A stretch of 64,000 nt of DNA from Thalassomonas sp. RHCl1 (lineage in GTDB: Bacteria > Pseudomonadota > Gammaproteobacteria > Enterobacterales > Alteromonadaceae): the NCBI RefSeq assembly GCF_947387555.1, contig NZ_CANDNZ010000001.1, forward strand, positions 1,333,851 through 1,397,850. Reading direction: 5' to 3'. The notes beneath the pieces are model-generated. The model was not told where the DNA came from. It made no database searches and saw only the letters and a list, made by a program, of their open reading frames with translations. Shown in pieces: positions 35,350 through 44,796 of the stretch. Position 1 is the stretch's first letter; the number at the start of each line of letters is the position of its first letter. Position numbers and translations under genes: made by a program.

Positions 35350-36531
35350 ATGGCCATTTCAACGATTCAGTCTTTCTTAAAAAAAGAGGAGGCCAGTGGC
35401 ATTATTTTAATGTTTGCTGCTGTGTTTGCCATGATATTGGCAAATTCCCCCTGGTCAAGTTGGTATGATTTGTTACTCGATCTTCCCGTGGTGGTGGCCG
35501 TAGGCAGTTTTGAAATAGCCAAACCTTTGCTGTTATGGATCAATGATGGTTTGATGGCGTTATTCTTTTTCCTGGTGGGCTTAGAGCTTAAGCGGGAGTT
35601 TATTGAGGGGGATCTCTCTCAGCCGGGGCAGGTGGCCTTGCCGGCCATAGGCGCGGTTGGCGGTATGCTGGTGCCTGCCTTGTTTTACGTGGGATTAAAT
35701 TATGACAATGCCGATGCGTTAAACGGTTGGGCCATACCCACAGCCACAGATATCGCCTTTGCCCTGGGGATCCTGGCCATCGTCGGGTCTAAGGTGCCGC
35801 TGCAGCTCAAGGTCTTTTTGACCTCCTTGGCTATTTTTGATGACTTGGGCGCCATTATTATTATTGCGCTTTTCTATACTGACCAGCTGTCGATGCTGTC
35901 GCTGATTGTGGCAGCTGTTGTCATCAGTATTTTATTTGGCCTGAACAAGCGGGGCGTGACCACAACTTCTCCCTATATTTTCTTTGGTATTGTGTTATGG
36001 GTCGCGGTATTAAAATCCGGGGTGCATGCCACTTTAGCCGGGGTAGTGCTGGCGTTTTTTATCCCGATTAAAGGTAAAGGCGATGAGCCGTCGCCGCTTA
36101 AATCATTAGAGGATAACCTACATTCCATGGTGGCCTTTATTGTTTTGCCGATTTTTGCTTTTGCCAATGCCGGGATTGACTTTGCCGGTGTCGGCTTGCA
36201 GGAAGTGGCAGCCCCTGTGCCGTTAGGCATTATTCTAGGCCTGGTTGTCGGTAAGCAATTGGGGGTATTTGGGCTTTGTTTTGTCGCTATTAAATTCGGT
36301 TTTGCCAAATTACCTGCCAATGTTAATTGGCAATTATTGTATGGCGCCTCCTTGTTATGTGGTGTCGGCTTTACCATGAGTTTATTTATCGGCTCGTTGG
36401 CTTTCGAGCAGGGCACGGGGAATTTGCTGTTCCAGGACCGATTGGGGATAGTAATAGGCTCGCTGATTTCCGGTGTTCTGGGTTACGTGGTGATCAAACA
36501 CGCGGTAGCTAGATTGACCGTCAATAGTTGA
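35350..36531 (+). CDS. nhaA: Na+/H+ antiporter NhaA
   Basis: 393 residues, about 12 helices. Diagnostic motifs: LLWINDGLMALFFFLVGLEL, GWAIPTATDIAFALGIL and LAIFDDLGAIIIIALFY, containing the adjacent aspartates of the ion-binding site. AAGGAG precedes the ATG at 35350. It exchanges cytoplasmic Na+ for H+, suiting a marine organism. Followed by its own terminator. Confidence 0.97.
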   Translation: MAISTIQSFLKKEEASGIILMFAAVFAMILANSPWSSWYDLLLDLPVVVAVGSFEIAKPLLLWINDGLMALFFFLVGLELKREFIEGDLSQPGQVALPAIGAVGGMLVPALFYVGLNYDNADALNGWAIPTATDIAFALGILAIVGSKVPLQLKVFLTSLAIFDDLGAIIIIALFYTDQLSMLSLIVAAVVISILFGLNKRGVTTTSPYIFFGIVLWVAVLKSGVHATLAGVVLAFFIPIKGKGDEPSPLKSLEDNLHSMVAFIVLPIFAFANAGIDFAGVGLQEVAAPVPLGIILGLVVGKQLGVFGLCFVAIKFGFAKLPANVNWQLLYGASLLCGVGFTMSLFIGSLAFEQGTGNLLFQDRLGIVIGSLISGVLGYVVIKHAVARLTVNS

Positions 36532-36552
36532 TATTCAGTTATCAGTTGTCAG

Positions 36553-36573
36553 GGCGGGGGAGCTCCGCCTTTT
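36553..36573 (+). terminator. Terminator of nhaA
   Basis: GGCGG-GGGAGCT-CCGCC followed by TTTT, 21 bp after the nhaA stop. Confidence 0.7.
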
Positions 36574-36871
36574 GCTGTTCCCCCTGCACTAGTTTGCCTG
36601 CTATTTACCGTTTTATAGGAATCATCATCCGGGGGATAGCACCAAACGGTCTGTTTTCCCGGAGTTATTGCTCCCTATTTTTTTTGGCTTTTAGTGGCTT
36701 CCTTTCGTTTTGCTTTGTGTGTTAATTTCATCTGTATATATTGTCAATAAATTGGTTACATGAGCTAATCAATTTATGGTAGTTTATTAACATTTTTCAT
36801 TTCTATCGAAGGAGGTTATCCGGTATTAAATCAGATGTGGTAGTGAGCTAATTTAAGCCGTAGGAGAGTCG
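36574..36871. other. Gap upstream of the TPR-nuclease gene
   Basis: No gene seen in the 340 bp between nhaA and the TPR-nuclease gene. AAGGAGGTTATCC at 36809-36821 is a strikingly good Shine-Dalgarno-like stretch but precedes only a two-codon ATG TGG TAG at 36833. The actual gene start has its own GTAGGAGAG site. Confidence 0.4.
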
Positions 36872-38827
36872 ATGGAAGTCGAAATAAAAAAATTATTATA
36901 TATAGCACACAGTGAGCAGCGCTCTGCTGAAGCGCGTAAGATTTATGATTTGGTCGTCAAGGAATGCAATAAGTGGGAATCGGCTGGCGGCAAGGAAAAA
37001 GCGGTTATCTTTAAAGCTTGTGCACTTAGCTATAGTGCCCTGGAAGAAAAAAATCAGAACCTTCGCAGTCAAAAATGGACAAAAGCCTTTAATGTCCTGG
37101 AGGCTCACCTTAAGGACCCTGTCGGTGTTGAGCTTGCTGAAACTTACGGCATGTTGGCGATTGATTTTCTGCAGGACCCGTTTACCGGCGCTTTTGCAGG
37201 GGAAAAAAAAGCCGCTTTGAGGAAAGGCAAGAGCTATGTCGATAAAGCGATTAAGGGAGTAAATGAACCTTACGAGCGAGCCAGGCTTTTAGCCAGAAAA
37301 GCTTCTTTGCTCCGTCACTTGAGTAAATTTGAACCCAGAGGAAAGCAGACTCCGGATATGCTTCAGGTAGGCTGGCGTTGTGCGAATAAAGCGGTGACAA
37401 CCGATAAAAATGAATTTACGGTTTTGGAACTGGCCCAGTGCGAATATGCCCTTGCCCGTTATGAGCAGACAGATCTGGCATATACCCAGAGGCTGGAGCA
37501 GGCTGAAAAGTTATTTAAAGATGATGTCTTAAAAGAATCCCAGCTTGATATCTTATACCTGCCGTCATTTTACCGCTATACCTACCGCCAGCTGGATGCT
37601 TGTGAGTATTACCAGAGTGCGTTAAAACAGTTAAAACATGTACGCCGGATCATAAAAGAAGCCTATGTGTACGCTGAGGCTGCCATTCAGTTGTGGTATG
37701 GAGAATATCCCGAGCCTGTTGTGACCAAGCATTTAATGAATGCGCAACTCTTGCTGGAAGAAGCCTTAACGGATGGTTATGCCGATGCCAGGACTATTAT
37801 TTCTTTGGCTGTGATCAAGACAATACTGACGGATGTTGAATCTGGTTGCATTATCCTGGGTGAACTTGGCCTTGAGGGCGAAGGGCTTGACTGGGAAAAA
37901 ACCATTTCACTGGTCTTGACATTAGAGCCTGACTCTTCGGATTTAATTACTCAGGGTTTTGCTTTTGGTATTACCCAAAGCTCGGTTTTAACAAGTTTAG
38001 GCACTTTTTCAGCAAGGTTTCTGCAGAATCTACCGCTGGCTGAGTCTCTGTATCGAACAGCTGTCAGGTGGAATAATAAAAGTCCTATCGCCTTAACCAA
38101 TCTGGCCCGTTTTCTGGTTCGTAATGATGGTGACCTGGCTGAAGCTGAGCGTTTATTACAAAAGGCACAAAACTTTGCGGACCGAAGGTTTAAATGGTGG
38201 CGGGTTGTCCTGGCAGAGTTGCAGGAGAAAAAACTCACCCGGCAAAAGCCCGTAAATGCTGACGGCCATAATGTTTTATCTGTGGCTAAGGGAGCAGATT
38301 TTAAAGAGCTGAAATTACGGTACCAGGCGCTTGCGGCAGAAAGTAATCCGCAAAAACGCGGCTACGGGCTGGAAAAGCTGATTTATGATTTGGCGACTCT
38401 TACATTCGGGACCGAATTTGCCAAACCCTCATATAAGATCAGTCAGCCGCATTCGGCATTGTCCCAGCAAATTGACGGTTATTTGGAAAGTGGCGGGGAT
38501 AAATATCGGATTGAATGTAAATGGCTGAAGGATCCGGTGGATCATACCGATATCAATAACTTTGCCGCTAAGCTTGATGTGGTAAATGTTTCCGGACTTT
38601 TTATTTCCATGAGAGGTTTTACCGAGGGGGCCATAGAAGCCGCGGCTAGGTTGAAAAATGAAAAAGCGATACTTTTAATGGACGGAGAGGAAGTAGAAGA
38701 ATTATTTCTTAAGTTTATGAATTTTAATCAGGCTTTAATAAGTAAAAGGCAGCAGTTTAACTTTAACTCCAAGGTTTATTATAAACTGACACAGGATAGC
38801 GAACTTTTGGAAGGTATTAATGAATAA
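36872..38827 (+). CDS. TPR protein fused to an Mrr-like PD-(D/E)xK nuclease domain
   Basis: 651 residues, no signal peptide. Residues 1-480 are helical TPR-like repeats (EPYERARLLARKASLLRHLS; ESLYRTAVRWNNKSPIALTN; AEAERLLQKAQNFADRRF). Residues 490-610 match the Mrr/restriction endonuclease type IV-like catalytic domain: GYGLEKLIYDLATLTF (Glu501), QIDGYLESGGDKYRIECKW with Asp535 and Glu548-x-Lys550, then VSGLFISMRGFTEGAIEAAA and ILLMDGEEVEELF. This gives the complete PD-(D/E)xK core. DNA cleavage is likely. The TPR region may sense or bind a partner. GTAGGAGAG precedes the ATG. No modification gene adjoins it, so it is not a classical restriction-modification system. Possible stand-alone antiphage protein (inference). 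Confidence 0.8.
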   Translation: MEVEIKKLLYIAHSEQRSAEARKIYDLVVKECNKWESAGGKEKAVIFKACALSYSALEEKNQNLRSQKWTKAFNVLEAHLKDPVGVELAETYGMLAIDFLQDPFTGAFAGEKKAALRKGKSYVDKAIKGVNEPYERARLLARKASLLRHLSKFEPRGKQTPDMLQVGWRCANKAVTTDKNEFTVLELAQCEYALARYEQTDLAYTQRLEQAEKLFKDDVLKESQLDILYLPSFYRYTYRQLDACEYYQSALKQLKHVRRIIKEAYVYAEAAIQLWYGEYPEPVVTKHLMNAQLLLEEALTDGYADARTIISLAVIKTILTDVESGCIILGELGLEGEGLDWEKTISLVLTLEPDSSDLITQGFAFGITQSSVLTSLGTFSARFLQNLPLAESLYRTAVRWNNKSPIALTNLARFLVRNDGDLAEAERLLQKAQNFADRRFKWWRVVLAELQEKKLTRQKPVNADGHNVLSVAKGADFKELKLRYQALAAESNPQKRGYGLEKLIYDLATLTFGTEFAKPSYKISQPHSALSQQIDGYLESGGDKYRIECKWLKDPVDHTDINNFAAKLDVVNVSGLFISMRGFTEGAIEAAARLKNEKAILLMDGEEVEELFLKFMNFNQALISKRQQFNFNSKVYYKLTQDSELLEGINE

Positions 38828-38957
38828 ACCGGTACTTCGGGAGTTCCAGGTGAGTATTCTCCTGGGCGGCAGGTGAATATCGGTTTCCTGGTTTTTGGGC
38901 GCACTACTGTTTGAGTAATATAGGGCGCCTTTTCTATAGCAGAGTGAAAATAATTTA

Positions 38958-39926
38958 ATGAGCGCAGTATTGAACTTCTTGCCTTCCAGTCCGAGTTACC
39001 GGCAAAGTTGTGGCATTATCGATGATAACCCGGACGAATTTTGGCAGCCGTTATTGAACTTTATCCAGGAAAAACATGGTTTGGCTCAGGGGAGCTGGCA
39101 GCGGATCCACGCCGGTGGTAATGTCTTATTTGCTTTAAATGATGAGTTTATTGTTAAAGTGGTGCCGCCGAACTGGGTATATCAGGGACAGGCAGAAATT
39201 GATGCTGCGGCGCTGTTGGGGCAACAGTTATCAATAGCCATCCCCCGGATACTTGCATCGGGTACAGTCAATAACTGGCTTTATGTGGTGATGACAAAAT
39301 TGTCGGGCGTATCGCTGGCAGATGTTTGGCAAGAGCTAAGCCAGGACGATAAATTGCTACTGGTGCAGCAATTGGGGCAGTTTATCCGGGAATTACACCG
39401 CTTAGCTTTACCTGCTGATCATAAGATGAAAGTGAATTGGGAGGATTATCTTGAGCAACTTAAGGAAAATTGTGTACCCAGACATCAACGTAAAGGGGTG
39501 AACGCCGATCTGGTGATGCAGATTGAAGCTTATTTGGCGCAGCAAGAGCTGACTTTTGATGACGGTGCCGATATTTTTATTCATATGGACCTGCACCCGT
39601 GGAATCTGATGGTAGAGCAAAAGGGTGGTCAATATTGCTTAAGTGGCGTGTTGGACTTTGGCGATGCCATTGTCGGCAGGAGCCGGTTGTTAGAGTTGCT
39701 GACGCCGATGCTGTTTATGTGTCAAGGTAATGAAGCCTTAGTGCAAACGTTATTGGAAAGTTATGCGTTGCTGGATGTTACAGACAAGGAAAAATTACGG
39801 CAACAGCTGATGGCGATAGCGCTGCTCAGGCCTGCCTGTGATTTTAACTTTGTTTTATCTCAGGTGCCGGTTAGCGGCGAAAGGAAAAACTGGCAGCAAA
39901 TTTCCCGGCAGTTATTCCCGCTTTAA
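38958..39926 (+). CDS. APH-family phosphotransferase
   Basis: 322 residues with the aminoglycoside phosphotransferase/choline kinase fold. HAGGNVLFALNDEFIVKVVP is the nucleotide loop and Lys strand, YVVMTKLSGVSL the hinge, FIHMDLHPWNLMV the catalytic Asp/Asn loop (H-x-D-x4-N), and VLDFGDAIVG the metal-binding DFG-like motif. It phosphorylates a small molecule with ATP; the substrate is unknown, and antibiotic resistance should not be assumed. Start at 38958 has only a weak ribosome site. It lies 130 bp after the TPR-nuclease, same strand, possibly co-transcribed. Confidence 0.85.
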   Translation: MSAVLNFLPSSPSYRQSCGIIDDNPDEFWQPLLNFIQEKHGLAQGSWQRIHAGGNVLFALNDEFIVKVVPPNWVYQGQAEIDAAALLGQQLSIAIPRILASGTVNNWLYVVMTKLSGVSLADVWQELSQDDKLLLVQQLGQFIRELHRLALPADHKMKVNWEDYLEQLKENCVPRHQRKGVNADLVMQIEAYLAQQELTFDDGADIFIHMDLHPWNLMVEQKGGQYCLSGVLDFGDAIVGRSRLLELLTPMLFMCQGNEALVQTLLESYALLDVTDKEKLRQQLMAIALLRPACDFNFVLSQVPVSGERKNWQQISRQLFPL

Positions 39927-40024
39927 AGTGCGGGCAAGGGAATATCGTAGCGGGTTATCGAGGAAAGATATTGCCGCCAGCAGCTACAGCTGTTCGCGGC
40001 AATGATTCGTTATGACATAAAGGG

Positions 40025-40891
40025 TTATGCTTTACGTTTTGCGCGGTATCTTTGACCGCCTATGCCCGCTAAGCCCAGCAGTAACATGGACAAGCTTACC
40101 GGCTCAGGCACGGATGAAGCTACAGTTGATACATTAAAGCCGTCTGCCGTTGGCGTGAAAATGATATTGCTTTGGTCTAAATCGAAAGCGGTATTTACCG
40201 GTCCGCCATAGTCGCAAGAGTCTGCTGAGTCATAACACCAGGATTCAAAAACGGTAGTGGATGTTGAAAAATCACCGGCATTTAAATCGCTTCTGCTTAC
40301 TGTTGGATTGTCACTGGCACTGATGCCGACCACGATTCCTTCACTGAGAGAGTTAACCAGATCTTCTCCTATGCCATCAAATATGCCGTTATATCCGAAA
40401 ATAATTGTTCCGTTTTCTAGTAATTGCAGCTGGAAGCTTGATAAGTGCTCTTCTTCTTCATGAGTGCCTACTTCATTCCAGGTGAATACCGCACGATCGC
40501 CAAAGTCATTAAAGTGGACAGTGCCTGTAGTGGTTAAATCCAGATCTGTGTTAAAAGGCAATATCACAGGCGTATCGTCATCTATAAATTCAGACATGTC
40601 CTCCCAGAGATCGTAGTCAATATCATCGTCATTGCCTGCATTACCACCTGTGGTAGCCATTTGCACACCACCATTGGTGCCGACAAATAAATCGTTATAA
40701 CTGGTACCGGCAAAAGGAAATAAAAAGCTCAGATTGACACTGACTTGCTCGTCATCCTCGCCGGTCAGGCTGGTTATCTCAGCGCCGTAATTGTCTTCCC
40801 AGATTAATGGGGCTGCAGAAAGCTGAGCAGAACAAACACTTGTTAGTGCAAGTAATAAACTGGAAGCGAGAAGTTTGGTTTTCCGGGACAT
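40025..40891 (-). CDS. PEP-CTERM protein with nidogen-like domain
   Basis: 288 residues. Signal peptide MSRKTKLLASSLLLALTSVC to about residue 27. The mature part resembles NIDO extracellular domains: FLFPFAGTSYNDLFVGTNGG, DTPVILPFNTDLDL, RAVFTWNEVG and SSFQLQLLENGTIIFGYNGI. The C-terminus carries SVPEPVSLSMLLLGLAGIGG and RYRAKRKA, a PEP-CTERM sorting signal. It is presumably processed by an exosortase encoded elsewhere and placed in the envelope or extracellular matrix. Second of three such proteins in this window. Confidence 0.88.
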   Translation of the reverse strand: MSRKTKLLASSLLLALTSVCSAQLSAAPLIWEDNYGAEITSLTGEDDEQVSVNLSFLFPFAGTSYNDLFVGTNGGVQMATTGGNAGNDDDIDYDLWEDMSEFIDDDTPVILPFNTDLDLTTTGTVHFNDFGDRAVFTWNEVGTHEEEEHLSSFQLQLLENGTIIFGYNGIFDGIGEDLVNSLSEGIVVGISASDNPTVSRSDLNAGDFSTSTTVFESWCYDSADSCDYGGPVNTAFDLDQSNIIFTPTADGFNVSTVASSVPEPVSLSMLLLGLAGIGGQRYRAKRKA

Positions 40892-41091
40892 ATTTTTTCC
40901 TGAATTATTATTGATATACCTCGCCTAAGCAAAAAGGACTCCAACTTTTTTATTTTGATGGAGGTGTTTTTTAAGTTTTTGATAAAATGTTGTTTTTTTA
41001 GTTTCAGCTTACTTTGGGCTGCATAAATATTAAACAAGTGTTATCAGTGTAAAATATTCATTGAAAAGAGGTGTAAAGTTTTGTGACATTC

Positions 41092-41125
41092 ATATAATTG
41101 CCGATAAGCACATCGACAATTATAT
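41092..41125. repeat. Near-perfect 14-bp hairpin
   Basis: ATATAATTGCCGAT (41092-41105) pairs with ATCGACAATTATAT (41112-41125), one mismatch, 6-base loop. It lies between the Lrp gene 3' end and the upstream region of the PEP-CTERM gene, without a T-run. Operator or transcript-end structure. Confidence 0.5.
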
Positions 41126-41173
41126 TGGCTGCTTTATATGGTGTTTGATGTGCTAAAGCGCAGGTGAATAGGT

Positions 41174-41644
41174 TTATTCTTCGTCAAACTGAGGCAAAAC
41201 GCCGCTGCGGCTGTGCTCGAAAACCAGTGACGTTTCTACTGTGGTCACTTCGTCGCGAGAGGTGATGGCGTTAAACACAAACTGACGTAAATGTTCACTG
41301 TCTTTCACCGACATATGGATAAAGTAATCATAACTACCGCCCATATGATAGAGGCTGACGATTTCCGGCAGTTTCAGCAGATCGTCCCGCAGCTGGTTGA
41401 CGATTTCTTCGGAATAAGGCTGTAAGCGGATGGCGGCGATGGCTTCGATATTGCCGCCGATGTTTTTAAAATTGACATCGATAAACGCATTTTTGATCAC
41501 GCCGCTGCTTTTCAGGCGTTTTACCCGCTCTAAACAGGTGGAGGGGGCGATGCCGATTTTTGCGGCGAGTTCTTTATTATTGATATCAGCATCGTTATAC
41601 AAGATGGTTAATATGCGTAAATCGATATCATCAAGCTTTTTCAT
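41174..41644 (-). CDS. Lrp/AsnC family transcriptional regulator
   Basis: 156 residues from ATG 41644. N-terminal HTH: LDDIDLRILTILYNDADINN, KELAAKIGIAPSTCLERVKR. C-terminal RAM domain: IEAIAAIRLQPYSEEIVNQL, LPEIVSLYHMGGSYDYFIHM and TVETSLVFEHSRSGVLP. Such proteins bind small molecules, usually amino acids, and form octamers. An upstream in-frame TTG (41665) is less likely. No obvious target gene adjoins it. Confidence 0.92.
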   Translation of the reverse strand: MKKLDDIDLRILTILYNDADINNKELAAKIGIAPSTCLERVKRLKSSGVIKNAFIDVNFKNIGGNIEAIAAIRLQPYSEEIVNQLRDDLLKLPEIVSLYHMGGSYDYFIHMSVKDSEHLRQFVFNAITSRDEVTTVETSLVFEHSRSGVLPQFDEE

Positions 41645-41816
41645 TACCGGCGTTACCTTTAACAACTGTTTCTCAAAGAGTTCTAACTGGAAATACTACT
41701 ATTATTACTCCCCGGGATGCCAGTGTTAACCGGGAAAAATATGAATTATTTTCGTTTATATGTAAATTTACCGAATTTTAAGCGAGATGAAAGCGAAGTT
41801 CCCCGGTAACAAATTG

Positions 41817-42062
41817 CTATTGTTCATTTGTTTCTTTGTTGCCGGAGAGTTGAATCGCTATCCAGTAACCAAGACTTGTACCAGTGCCGGATGCGAAGGT
41901 GCATAAAATAAATTCAAAGCTATTTATTGGTTCGTTATCAATTATGGAACGAATGAAAATGCCGATCCCGGCGCAGACATAGAGTGCCAGTATGATTTTA
42001 TAGTTGAACCAGCTTGCTTGTTCTTTTTTATAGGAGCTGTTTGTTTTTGTTTGCAGCGACAT
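41817..42062 (-). CDS. Small two-helix membrane protein, unknown
   Basis: 81 residues beginning MSLQTKTNSSYKKEQASWFN, with hydrophobic segments at about 22-41 and 50-70. AAGGAACGA precedes the ATG. I do not recognise the family. It lies alone between the Lrp gene and the subtilase. Confidence 0.6.
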   Translation of the reverse strand: MSLQTKTNSSYKKEQASWFNYKIILALYVCAGIGIFIRSIIDNEPINSFEFILCTFASGTGTSLGYWIAIQLSGNKETNEQ

Positions 42063-42221
42063 TCATTCGTTCCTTGAGTTAATACCCTTAGTTTTGCTTA
42101 CTGGGGCACTCTATCAAAAAAGAGTATCAGGGAAAATTAATTGTCATGCATCGTAATATCTGAGGATTATGATGGGCTTTATCTTAAATGTTCGGCTGCC
42201 TGTTAATAAATGAGTAAATAA

Positions 42222-42244
42222 AAAGCCGGGACTTGCCCGGCTTT
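42222..42244 (-). terminator. Terminator of the subtilase gene
   Basis: AAAGCCGGG-ACTTG-CCCGGCTTT; on the minus strand it is followed by TTTATTTAC. It lies about 50 bp past the subtilase stop. Confidence 0.85.
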
Positions 42245-42294
42245 GTTATGCTAACTAGGATTAAATTTCGTTATCCGTCACCTTAAGGTGCAGA

Positions 42295-44796
42295 TTATTC
42301 AAATTCAACCACGACTTCGTTTGAACAGATATCGGCATTTTCACAGATTTGGTAAACAAAAGTATTACCGTCTACGCGACGTTCACGGTCACGGTAGATA
42401 CCGTTATTTTCCACTGTGCCCAGCATCACGCCGTTGCGGTAAACATCTACTGTTTCGGCAGCACTGCCTTCCCAGGTGATATCAACACGCAGGTTGTTCA
42501 GACTTGATTTATAAGCACGTTTTAATTTCGCTTCGATACTGACATCAGATACTACCACTGTCATAGATTTAGTACCGGTGCGGCCGCCTTCATCGGTTAC
42601 CGTTAAGGTCACATCATAAGTGCCTGAAGCAGCAAAGGTGTGAACCGGGCTTTGCTCAGTTGAGCTGTTGCCGTCACCAAAGTCCCAAGCCCAGCTGGCG
42701 ATATCATTGTTTCTGTCGGTACTGGCATCGGTAAAGGTGACCATCAAATTGGCGATTTCAGCGGAGAAATCGGCTACCGGCGCTGAAGGTCCAACTTCAC
42801 CTAAACCGGTTAAGGTCATGGCCCAGTTGTTCAGCGTACCGGTATCGATAGCGGCGTTATCTGAGACAAATAAGGTCCAGTCACCGGCTGCGGTTTCACC
42901 GTTAAAGGCACCTGAGGCAAAGCTCTGGTCGATATTATCGGCGCTGCCGCCCGACTGGCTGTGCAAGGTTGCGGTAGTACCGGCAGGTGAAGTCAGGCTG
43001 ACAATCAAGTCACCAATCCAGGTGTGGGTGATATTGACATAAGTGCTGCTGCCGAAGATGGTGATATCGTCGGTAATAGTGATCACTGAGGTCATACCGC
43101 CGGCATCGTTATCCGGAATGTCTTCATTGACGTCTTGGTCAAAGGTGAAGTCAGTCAGTCCCTGAGGATTCACGTATAAACCTAAGGTTTGGGTTTTAGT
43201 CAACTCGCCGCTGGTGCCGGTGACGGTAAACTCATAATCACCCCAGGCGGTATCGGCCGCGGTAGGGACAGTTAATGAGAAGCTGCCGCCAGGCGTTACT
43301 GACGTCGCTGATAAGCTGGCAGTACCCAGAGAGTCGGTCATGGTCAGGTCGATGGTACCGTCCCAGTCGGCAACCGAAATCACATCAAAGTTATAGGTTG
43401 CGGTTTCACCTGCGGTGATCACGGTATTAACCGGTGACGCTGACATTCTGAAACCTGGTGCCGGATCGGCTTCTAACAAGGCGTTATATACGTTTAAGTG
43501 CTTGCCGGAAACGGTTTTACCTTCTGTGGCCGGATGCGGGTCGCCAGAGTTCATCAGCAGTTCTTTTAATTCAACTGCGCTCAGCTCAGGGTTAACCGAC
43601 AAGACTAAGGCGGCAGCGCCGGCTACATGTGGTGTGGCCATAGAGGTACCGGTGAAAGAGGAATATCCGCCGCCCGGTACGCTGGAAAGTACGTCTCTCG
43701 CCGGTGCGGCAATATCCACTGAGGTTAAGCCGTACTGGGAAGAGCTGTACATGCCGCCGCTGCGGTTACTACCGGCAACCGCGAAGACACTGTCGTGATC
43801 ATAGCTGGCCGGGTAGCTTGGGCTGGCATCATTGTCATAACCGCCGTTACCGGCTGCGGCAACGAATAACATGTTGGCATCTGAGGATGCGGTAATGGAG
43901 TCATAAAGCGCCTGGCTGAAACCGCCGCCGCCCCAGCTGTTGTTTAAGGTGCTGATGTCGATATTGTGGTCATTTTTCAGGGCCACCATGTAATCGATAC
44001 ATTTAAGCGCATCAGAGGTTGAACCTGAGCCGGCAGAGTTAAGGAATTTACAGCCGACAATAGAGACATTGTGGTTAACACCCACAACGCCGACACCGTC
44101 ATTACCCGAGGCGCCGATAGTACCGGCGACATGGGTACCGTGGCCGTTGTCATCCATAGGATCGCCGCTGTCGGAGATGGCGTTGATACCGTGGATATCA
44201 TCGATATAACCGTTGCCGTCGTTATCGATACCGTCGCCGGCAATTTCTCCCGGGTTGGTCCACATATTGGCAACTAAGTCAGGGTGGCTGTGATCAACAC
44301 CGGTATCAATAACACCGACGATCACATCATGGCTACCGGTAGAGATATCCCAGGCTTCCGGTGCGTCAATATCGGCATCTTCAGTTCCACCGGATTGACC
44401 TGTGTTATGCATGCCCCACAATTCATCGAAACGGGGGTCGTTTGGAATGGCGGTGGCGCTGACGATATAGTCAGGCTCGGCATATAATACCGCCGGGTCG
44501 TTGCGCAGTGCTGCCAGGGCATCTTTTACCGACATCTTGTCTAATTTGTAGTTTGCCATGCGGCCGTTGGCGATGTGACGATATCTGTCGTCAAGTTCGT
44601 CACTGTTCAGATCGGAGATTTTTGCGGCGACCAGACCACGGGCTTTTTGACGATCGGCTTTTGTGGCATTTTCTTTGTAAACCACAATCACGGAATCGGC
44701 CTGGTAGGCGCCCTTGTCGCTGGCCACGATATTTTCAGATGCGTTTACCAATACGGGTAATACGGCGAGTGTTAACGCTGATAATTTAAACTTCAT
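42295..44796 (-). CDS. Secreted subtilisin-like serine protease (S8) with P and PKD domains
   Basis: 833 residues from ATG 44796 (GGAT upstream). Signal peptide (1-19), an I9-type propeptide (about 35-112, VIVVYKENATKADRQKARGL), and the S8 catalytic domain with Asp164 (GVIDTGVDHSHPD), His222 (DDNGHGTHVAGT), oxyanion Asn286 (NNSWGG) and Ser385 (GTSMATPHVAGA). A spacer beta domain follows. Next is a proprotein-convertase P domain (ITHTWIGDLIVSLTSPAGTT... GDWTLFVSD) and a PKD domain (SWAWDFGDGNSSTEQSPVHT). The end is a short beta module (VDITWEGSAAETVDVYRNGV). An extracellular scavenging protease typical of marine heterotrophs. Divergent from csgB. Confidence 0.95.
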   Translation of the reverse strand: MKFKLSALTLAVLPVLVNASENIVASDKGAYQADSVIVVYKENATKADRQKARGLVAAKISDLNSDELDDRYRHIANGRMANYKLDKMSVKDALAALRNDPAVLYAEPDYIVSATAIPNDPRFDELWGMHNTGQSGGTEDADIDAPEAWDISTGSHDVIVGVIDTGVDHSHPDLVANMWTNPGEIAGDGIDNDGNGYIDDIHGINAISDSGDPMDDNGHGTHVAGTIGASGNDGVGVVGVNHNVSIVGCKFLNSAGSGSTSDALKCIDYMVALKNDHNIDISTLNNSWGGGGFSQALYDSITASSDANMLFVAAAGNGGYDNDASPSYPASYDHDSVFAVAGSNRSGGMYSSSQYGLTSVDIAAPARDVLSSVPGGGYSSFTGTSMATPHVAGAAALVLSVNPELSAVELKELLMNSGDPHPATEGKTVSGKHLNVYNALLEADPAPGFRMSASPVNTVITAGETATYNFDVISVADWDGTIDLTMTDSLGTASLSATSVTPGGSFSLTVPTAADTAWGDYEFTVTGTSGELTKTQTLGLYVNPQGLTDFTFDQDVNEDIPDNDAGGMTSVITITDDITIFGSSTYVNITHTWIGDLIVSLTSPAGTTATLHSQSGGSADNIDQSFASGAFNGETAAGDWTLFVSDNAAIDTGTLNNWAMTLTGLGEVGPSAPVADFSAEIANLMVTFTDASTDRNNDIASWAWDFGDGNSSTEQSPVHTFAASGTYDVTLTVTDEGGRTGTKSMTVVVSDVSIEAKLKRAYKSSLNNLRVDITWEGSAAETVDVYRNGVMLGTVENNGIYRDRERRVDGNTFVYQICENADICSNEVVVEFE

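Noticed and set aside
36809..36842. AAGGAGGTTATCC followed by ATG TGG TAG as a minimal regulatory leader ORF
   Set aside because: The distance from the Shine-Dalgarno to the ATG is too long and the two-codon frame could be chance.
38958..39926. Annotation as an aminoglycoside-resistance gene
   Set aside because: Only the general APH fold is visible; many such kinases act on other substrates.
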